Shown: positions 60,359 to 64,000 of the stretch, piece by piece
Position numbering within the stretch: the first letter of the stretch is position 1
How the letters are laid out: each line of letters begins with the position of its first letter
NCBI GenBank assembly: GCA_030148985.1
Contig: JASBSJ010000043.1
Span: forward strand, 1-64,000
DNA length: 64,000 nt
Direction of reading: 5' to 3'
Origin: Sphingopyxis sp.
Lineage (GTDB): Bacteria > Pseudomonadota > Alphaproteobacteria > Sphingomonadales > Sphingomonadaceae
The notes under the pieces: model-generated
The model's database searches: none
Told to the model about the DNA's origin: nothing
The model's input: the letters and a program-made list of their open reading frames with translations, nothing else
Translations under genes and position numbers: made by a program

Positions 60359-61267
60359 TCACGAGCCAACGCCTTCCGCCAAGCGTTTCTCGGCAATCGC
60401 CTTCACTTCGGCCTGCAAGAGCTCGATGCGCTCGACGAGCCATTCGAGCTCGGGGCCGGTGATCTTGTAGTGCGGTGAGTAGCGGGCGTTGACATAGGCC
60501 TGCTGCAAGAGCTCGAAGCAGCGGCGACCGAACTTGCTGTCGCGCGGCCAGACGGGAATCAGGTCGCGCGCGATGTCCTCGGACTTGTCGCGCAGGAAAT
60601 TGATCTTGTGCGATTTGGGCGAATAGAGCGTCAGGACATGCAGCACCGTGTGATAGAAATGCTCGGTCGCCTGGTGCAGCAGGAAGGCTGCTAAATTGTT
60701 CTCGCCATCCTTTATGGCATAACCAGCGTTCCGGAAAAATGCGCTCGCGCTCTTGAACCACTTATCGAAATAGTCCTGCGCCTCCGCCCGCGCCTCCTCG
60801 GGCGACAGCGGCTTCGGCGTATCGAACGCCTGCGTACCGAGCTCGTAGAGCACGATCCCGTCGCGCACGATGTCGATGAAGAAAGGCCGGCCGCGCGATA
60901 GCTGCTGGTTCACGTCGGCGAGGCTATGGACGATCAGGCCGACAGGCGCCGACAGTTTCTTGGTCACGCCATAATCGCGCAGGAAGCGGTCCTCGGCCTT
61001 GTACCAATAGTCGACGGGATCGGTCAGCCGTTCGTCGTTGACGACGACGAGGATATCATAATCGGAGTAATAGCCGCCCTTGGGATCGGCGACCCAGTCG
61101 CCGCGCGCGTAGCTGCCGTAGAGGATGACCTTGAGGATGCGGCCCTGCTTCTTCCATTTCTGCGTCGCAAGCGCCGTCGCGTCTTCGAACTCGGCGAAGA
61201 GGATTTCGACGATGCGCGCGAGGTCTTGCTGCTTGCCGCCGGGAAGATGGTCGAGATCGGTTTTCAT
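60359..61267 (-). CDS. Fused nucleotidyltransferase-HEPN domain protein
   Basis: A 302-residue protein. The N-terminal minimal nucleotidyltransferase (about 35-130) has LYGSYARGDW and YYSDYDILVVVN, the GSxxRGDxxxxSDxDxxV catalytic pattern. The C-terminal HEPN domain (about 155-300) has YDIxRD-like helices, FLLHQATEHFYHTVLHVLTLYSPKSH, and NARYSPHY near the end. MNT and HEPN are usually separate antitoxin (adenylylating) and toxin (RNase) subunits; here they are one polypeptide. Cargo of the conjugative element; a defence or self-regulating toxin role is inferred. Confidence 0.85.
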   Translation of the reverse strand: MKTDLDHLPGGKQQDLARIVEILFAEFEDATALATQKWKKQGRILKVILYGSYARGDWVADPKGGYYSDYDILVVVNDERLTDPVDYWYKAEDRFLRDYGVTKKLSAPVGLIVHSLADVNQQLSRGRPFFIDIVRDGIVLYELGTQAFDTPKPLSPEEARAEAQDYFDKWFKSASAFFRNAGYAIKDGENNLAAFLLHQATEHFYHTVLHVLTLYSPKSHKINFLRDKSEDIARDLIPVWPRDSKFGRRCFELLQQAYVNARYSPHYKITGPELEWLVERIELLQAEVKAIAEKRLAEGVGS

Positions 61268-61317
61268 GTCTCGGGAATCCTAGCCGAATATCACGCCGTG
61301 ACAACGAAAAGGGTGAT

Positions 61318-61345
61318 CCCCGCGCCCGCCGGAGCGGACGCGGGG
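61318..61345 (-). terminator. Hairpin after DUF736 gene
   Basis: CCCCGCG (61318-61324) pairs with CGCGGGG (61339-61345), with an inner CGC/GCG extension, 8 bp after the DUF736 stop and before the nucleotidyltransferase-HEPN start. No T run. Confidence 0.45.
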
Positions 61346-61352
61346 TCGGCCG

Positions 61353-61676
61353 TCAGTCGGCCGGGTTCCAAATGACGGCGTAGGTGTCGTCGTCGTCCTG
61401 GCCCGCGGCGCGGCCGAGGTTGGCGTAGAGCCGGCGCGGTCCGAACTCGGGCGCCGCGAGGCTCAGCGAGACATAGGTCTTGCCCGACACCTCGCCGGTG
61501 CGAACCCAGCCGGCACCGATCTCCACGCCGTCGGAAAAGACCCGGAAATCGGGCTGCACGTCGTTCGACTTGCTCCGGTTCGGGCTGATCTCGATGCTCG
61601 CGCGGATCGAGAGGGTCTTGAGCTGGCCAACGAAGCCTTTTTCGATGGTGCCGTTCACAAAGCCGATAGCTGCCAT
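61353..61676 (-). CDS. DUF736 domain protein
   Basis: A 107-residue protein: MAAIGFVNGTIEKGFVGQLKTLSIRASIEISPNRSKSNDVQPDFRVFSDGVEIGAGWVRTGEVSGKTYVSLSLAAPEFGPRRLYANLGRAAGQDDDDTYAVIWNP. This is DUF736, nearly universal on alphaproteobacterial conjugative plasmids and ICEs, of unknown function. An upstream GAAGGAGACG supports the start. Confidence 0.9.
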   Translation of the reverse strand: MAAIGFVNGTIEKGFVGQLKTLSIRASIEISPNRSKSNDVQPDFRVFSDGVEIGAGWVRTGEVSGKTYVSLSLAAPEFGPRRLYANLGRAAGQDDDDTYAVIWNPAD

Positions 61677-62109
61677 TGTTCGTCTCCTTCATCGCTGCCG
61701 GAGACCGTCCCCGGAGCGTGAGCAGGGACAGGACGGACGCCACGGAAACGCAGCGCACCTGCAGGGTCGCAGCGAAGCGGAGAACGGATGGCCGGCGCTT
61801 TTTTGGACGCGGAACGCGGGGCGCGAGGAGCTCGCGCAGCGGGCGGGGAAAAAAGCGGCGGCCAGCCGTTGCGCGGGGTTTCGCGGACGGCCACACGGCT
61901 CACACCGGCACCGGGACGGCCTGCGGCAACGGCGGGCGACAAATGGCGGCTAAAGAATTTTTGCCGGGCATGTCATCGAATTTGGCATGGCCAGGCGCGG
62001 GCAATCGTAGCAAGGCGTGCGGGATCGATCGCCGGATTCGCGGACGGGGCGGTTCGTGCCTCCGGCTCATCGACCGCGGCGAGCGCGCGTGAACCAAGGG
62101 GGATTCGCA
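61677..62109. other. 433-bp gap upstream of DUF736
   Basis: No gene is recognised; frames on both strands are low-complexity Arg/Ala/Gly. Two TTTTTT/AAAAAA-containing GC segments near 61800 and 61850 are roughly inverted relative to each other. It probably contains divergent promoters for DUF736 and the 62110 gene. Confidence 0.4.
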
Positions 62110-62403
62110 GTGGACGGCAGGGCTGAATTATTGATCGCGAGCGAACGCGAGGATCTCGATGACCTCGCGGCGCGCAGCGCCGGGATCTGGATCGGGCTGT
62201 CGATCGACGATGCCGCGCATGCCGCGCTCCGCCGCGACGGAATCGACCCTGCCACGCTGCGGCTGACGGGGCTTCATCCGTTCGAATATGCAGCGGCTCC
62301 GGACGACGGACTGCTGGTCATCGCGCATGCGACCGACAACGAGACGGCCGAGGCACTGCTCGACCTCTTCCGCGTCCATTTTTTGCGGCGGCTGCTGGCC
62401 TGA
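62110..62403 (+). CDS. Hypothetical protein of the element
   Basis: A 97-residue acidic protein: ELLIASEREDLDDLAARSAGIWIGLSIDDAAHAALRRDGIDPATLRLTGLHPFEYAAAPDDGLLVIAHATDNETAEALLDLFRVHFLRRLLA. No domain recognised. The GTG start at 62110 follows AAGGGGG at good spacing; a GTG at 62089 is an alternative. It is divergent from DUF736. Confidence 0.6.
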   Translation: MDGRAELLIASEREDLDDLAARSAGIWIGLSIDDAAHAALRRDGIDPATLRLTGLHPFEYAAAPDDGLLVIAHATDNETAEALLDLFRVHFLRRLLA

Positions 62404-62493
62404 CCCGGAACGCAAGGGGGAACCACCGGAGGCGATTGTCGATGCCGTCACCTTAAGGGGCAGGAAGCAAGGGAAGTCCCGACCCTTTTCGGA

Positions 62494-62589
62494 TCATTCG
62501 TCATCCCTGCTGCCAGCAAGCACGAGGATGACGCACATCAGTATGATCCCGAAGGCGGTCAGTCCGACGATGAGCACTTCGTCGCTCAC
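62494..62589 (-). CDS. 31-residue single-helix membrane microprotein
   Basis: From GTG at 62589 (GGAG 6 nt upstream) the frame encodes MSDEVLIVGLTAFGIILMCV, then ILVLAGSRDDE, one hydrophobic helix flanked by acidic ends, stopping at 62494. It lies 16 bp downstream of the YedK-type gene on the same strand, so could be co-transcribed. Confidence 0.45.
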   Translation of the reverse strand: MSDEVLIVGLTAFGIILMCVILVLAGSRDDE

Positions 62590-62605
62590 GCGGCGCTCCA
62601 ATCTA

Positions 62606-63256
62606 CTAAAGCAGCGACGGCGTGTCCGATGCGCTGGGTTTCGCCTTGAACCAAGGTTCGGCGGTTCGGTCGACGACCAGCCTGCTGGCGGGATATTTCC
62701 GCACCAGCGTTATCGCTTCCTCGGCGGGCGCGCGCAGCCATGCCTCGTGCTCGTCGGGGTGCAGGATCACTGGCATCCGGTCGTGAATGTCGAAAAGCTC
62801 CTCGGTCGCGTCGACCATGACGCCGGTATAGGCGTCGCCCCATTCGTCGGTCGGCCGCCACAGGCCTGCCCACGCCGCAGTCGGCTGATCGGCGACGCTG
62901 ATCCATGTGCGGGTCATCCTGCCCTTCGGCCCCTCGGCCTCGGCAAAGGCGGTGAACGGAATGAGGCAGCGATGTGCTGGGGCCGTGAACCAGTGCTTCC
63001 AGAAAGGCGTCAGCAGCTTGTCGTCGCGGGCATTGTTGACGGGTTTCGGCTTGCTTGTCGGCTTCATGCCCTTGAGGCGGACTGGGAAGCCCCATGTCAT
63101 CTGGTCAATCGCGCGGGCGCCGTCATCTTCGCGGACGACCAACCCCGGATAGCCCGGATAGACGTCCGCGGGCGCGTTGAAGCCGCGCGGCGCCTGTGCC
63201 TTGAACAGGTCGGCCATCTCCTGCACCGCGGTCTTGTTGGTGTAGAGGTTGCACAC
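62606..63256 (-). CDS. SOS response-associated peptidase (HMCES/YedK family)
   Basis: A 216-residue SRAP-domain protein. Catalytic Cys2 is exposed after Met removal (MCNLYTNK). Further motifs are MTWGFPVRL, KPVNNARDDKLLTPFWKHWF, RCLIPFTAFAEAEG (active-site Glu), WAGLWRP, and DIHDRMPVILHPDEHEAWL with the conserved His. It crosslinks to abasic sites in single-stranded DNA, which conjugation produces. The start is GTG. Element-borne copies may protect the transferred strand (inference). Confidence 0.9.
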   Translation of the reverse strand: MCNLYTNKTAVQEMADLFKAQAPRGFNAPADVYPGYPGLVVREDDGARAIDQMTWGFPVRLKGMKPTSKPKPVNNARDDKLLTPFWKHWFTAPAHRCLIPFTAFAEAEGPKGRMTRTWISVADQPTAAWAGLWRPTDEWGDAYTGVMVDATEELFDIHDRMPVILHPDEHEAWLRAPAEEAITLVRKYPASRLVVDRTAEPWFKAKPSASDTPSLL

Positions 63257-63340
63257 GCTCCGATCATGCCGCGCCTGCCCGGCCTGTCAATCGGCAACCG
63301 GCCGGGCGCACGCGCGTTCGCGATGCGAAGGAGACATGAC

Positions 63341-63610
63341 ATGACCCCCGAATATGATGCTGCAAAGACTGCGCCGGTCGAGCGGGTTGCCCGCGTACTG
63401 GCCGGCCATGCGCTGAGCCGCAACGCCGAAGGCGACATGGGATCGGCGGGATCCGCGGTCGACGATCTTTGGCCCGACTATGCCCCGGCGGCGCTCGCGG
63501 TTCTGCGCACCCTGCGCGAACCGAGCGGCCGCATGATCGCGGCGGGCGACGCCGACACCTGGGACCGGATGATCACGGCGGCGATCGAGGACGAAACCCT
63601 CTCGGACTGA
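63341..63610 (+). CDS. Hypothetical protein
   Basis: An 89-residue acidic protein: TPEYDAAKTAPVERVARVLAGHALSRNAEGDMGSAGSAVDDLWPDYAPAALAVLRTLREPSGRMIAAGDADTWDRMITAAIEDE. AAGGAG lies upstream of the ATG at 63341. No family is assigned, but short proteins of this kind are frequent on sphingomonad plasmids. It is divergent from the YedK-type gene and convergent with the next one. Confidence 0.65.
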   Translation: MTPEYDAAKTAPVERVARVLAGHALSRNAEGDMGSAGSAVDDLWPDYAPAALAVLRTLREPSGRMIAAGDADTWDRMITAAIEDETLSD

Positions 63611-63615
63611 GATGT

Positions 63616-63927
63616 CTAACGCCGCCGCCTGAGTTGCCGCTTCCACTCGATAATATCCGGCATCGGCAATTGCCGCGTGTGCGCCTCGGAAGTGAGTTCA
63701 AGCGCCGCGAGCGTTCGCTTCCGCTTTCCCACATAGCATTGAAGGCAGCGCATCCGCTTGCGCACTGCGGACAGCTTGTCGTTCCATCCCTTGCGCTCGA
63801 AGTGCCACCAGAGCGCGTGCGGATCGAAGATGCCAACATTGCCGCACCCGCACGACACCTTGATCGTGTGATGCCGGACCGCTGCGTCGAACAGGTCCTG
63901 GATCGGGTTGACGAGGTCGCGACTCAT
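63616..63927 (-). CDS. Cysteine-containing small protein behind a LexA box
   Basis: A 103-residue protein: MSRDLVNPIQDLFDAAVRHHTIKVSCGCGNVGIFDPHALWWHFERKGWNDKLSAVRKRMRCLQCYVGKRKRTLAALEL. CGCG with a later CLQC forms a likely zinc ribbon (CxC...CxxC). The basic C-terminus suggests nucleic acid contact. The start is at 63927 (a TTG at 63936 is possible). A perfect LexA box lies 14 bp upstream, so it is probably SOS-induced. Confidence 0.68.
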   Translation of the reverse strand: MSRDLVNPIQDLFDAAVRHHTIKVSCGCGNVGIFDPHALWWHFERKGWNDKLSAVRKRMRCLQCYVGKRKRTLAALELTSEAHTRQLPMPDIIEWKRQLRRRR

Positions 63928-63940
63928 GCTGGACAAATGA

Positions 63941-63955
63941 GAACATTAGTGGAAC
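63941..63955. promoter_or_regulatory. LexA box (GTTC-N7-GTTC on minus strand)
   Basis: Minus strand GTTCCACTAATGTTC, an exact alphaproteobacterial LexA box between the 63927 gene and a probable plus-strand gene starting at 63991. Confidence 0.65.
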
Positions 63956-63990
63956 ATTTGTGCAATCGAGAATCGAGTCGGAGATGAAAG

Positions 63991-64000
63991 ATGGACGTGC
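63991..64000 (+). CDS. Start of a gene cut by the window edge
   Basis: An ATG at 63991 has GGAG 7 nt upstream; only MDV is visible before the window ends. It is divergent from the 63927 gene across the LexA box. Confidence 0.3.

Overview
The window looks like a high-GC alphaproteobacterial chromosome segment, most probably a sphingomonad (Sphingopyxis/Sphingomonas/Novosphingobium type). The basis is TonB receptor plus porin rich catabolic loci, the Trb/TraG/DUF736/DUF2958/DUF2274 conjugation gene set common in sphingomonads, and alphaproteobacterial GTTC-N7-GTTC LexA boxes. The species cannot be fixed from sequence alone.

Layout. (1) 0-4.2 kb: a tRNA-Thr(CGT), a DUF1993 protein, an NTF2/SnoaL-like protein, a LysE-type exporter and a haloalkane dehalogenase, followed by about 1 kb of gene wreckage that includes a Fic N-terminal stub. 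(2) 4.2-27.2 kb: a catabolic region. An AtuA-like/DUF4387 pair is divergent from a Crp/Fnr regulator. A TonB receptor, PepSY membrane protein and RraA-like protein run on the plus strand. They converge on a minus-strand operon of eleven genes: hydrolase, HpcH/HpaI aldolase, ABC binding protein, fused permease, ATPase, nitrilase-family amidase, proline-iminopeptidase-like hydrolase, EutB, EutC and two porins. A GntR/FCD regulator is divergent from that operon. An aldehyde dehydrogenase with DUF779 and an AcoR-like regulator follows. This reads as uptake of an ethanolamine-yielding compound, its hydrolysis, deamination by ethanolamine ammonia-lyase and oxidation of the acetaldehyde, with no microcompartment genes. 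The TonB-receptor promoter and the operon promoter share an identical 15-bp block, suggesting co-regulation.

(3) 27.2-33.4 kb: junction debris (an IS91-type integrase fragment joined to an Lrp/AsnC C-terminus), a DUF4143 ATPase, and a large serine recombinase coupled to two ParB/RepB-like genes. (4) 33.4-64 kb: a conjugative element (ICE or plasmid) with traG-CopG-trbBCDEJLFGI-DUF2274-small genes, relaxase with a candidate oriT, ParB, DUF2958, lytic transglycosylase, TraF-type peptidase and DUF736. No replication initiator is visible. Its cargo includes a heat-shock block (groES-groEL, two Hsp20 genes, Usg-like, NDUFS4-like) with RpoH-type promoters, a fused nucleotidyltransferase-HEPN protein, an HMCES/YedK-type peptidase, and two small genes behind LexA boxes.

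Most long antisense open frames are shadows of high-GC genes and are not reported.
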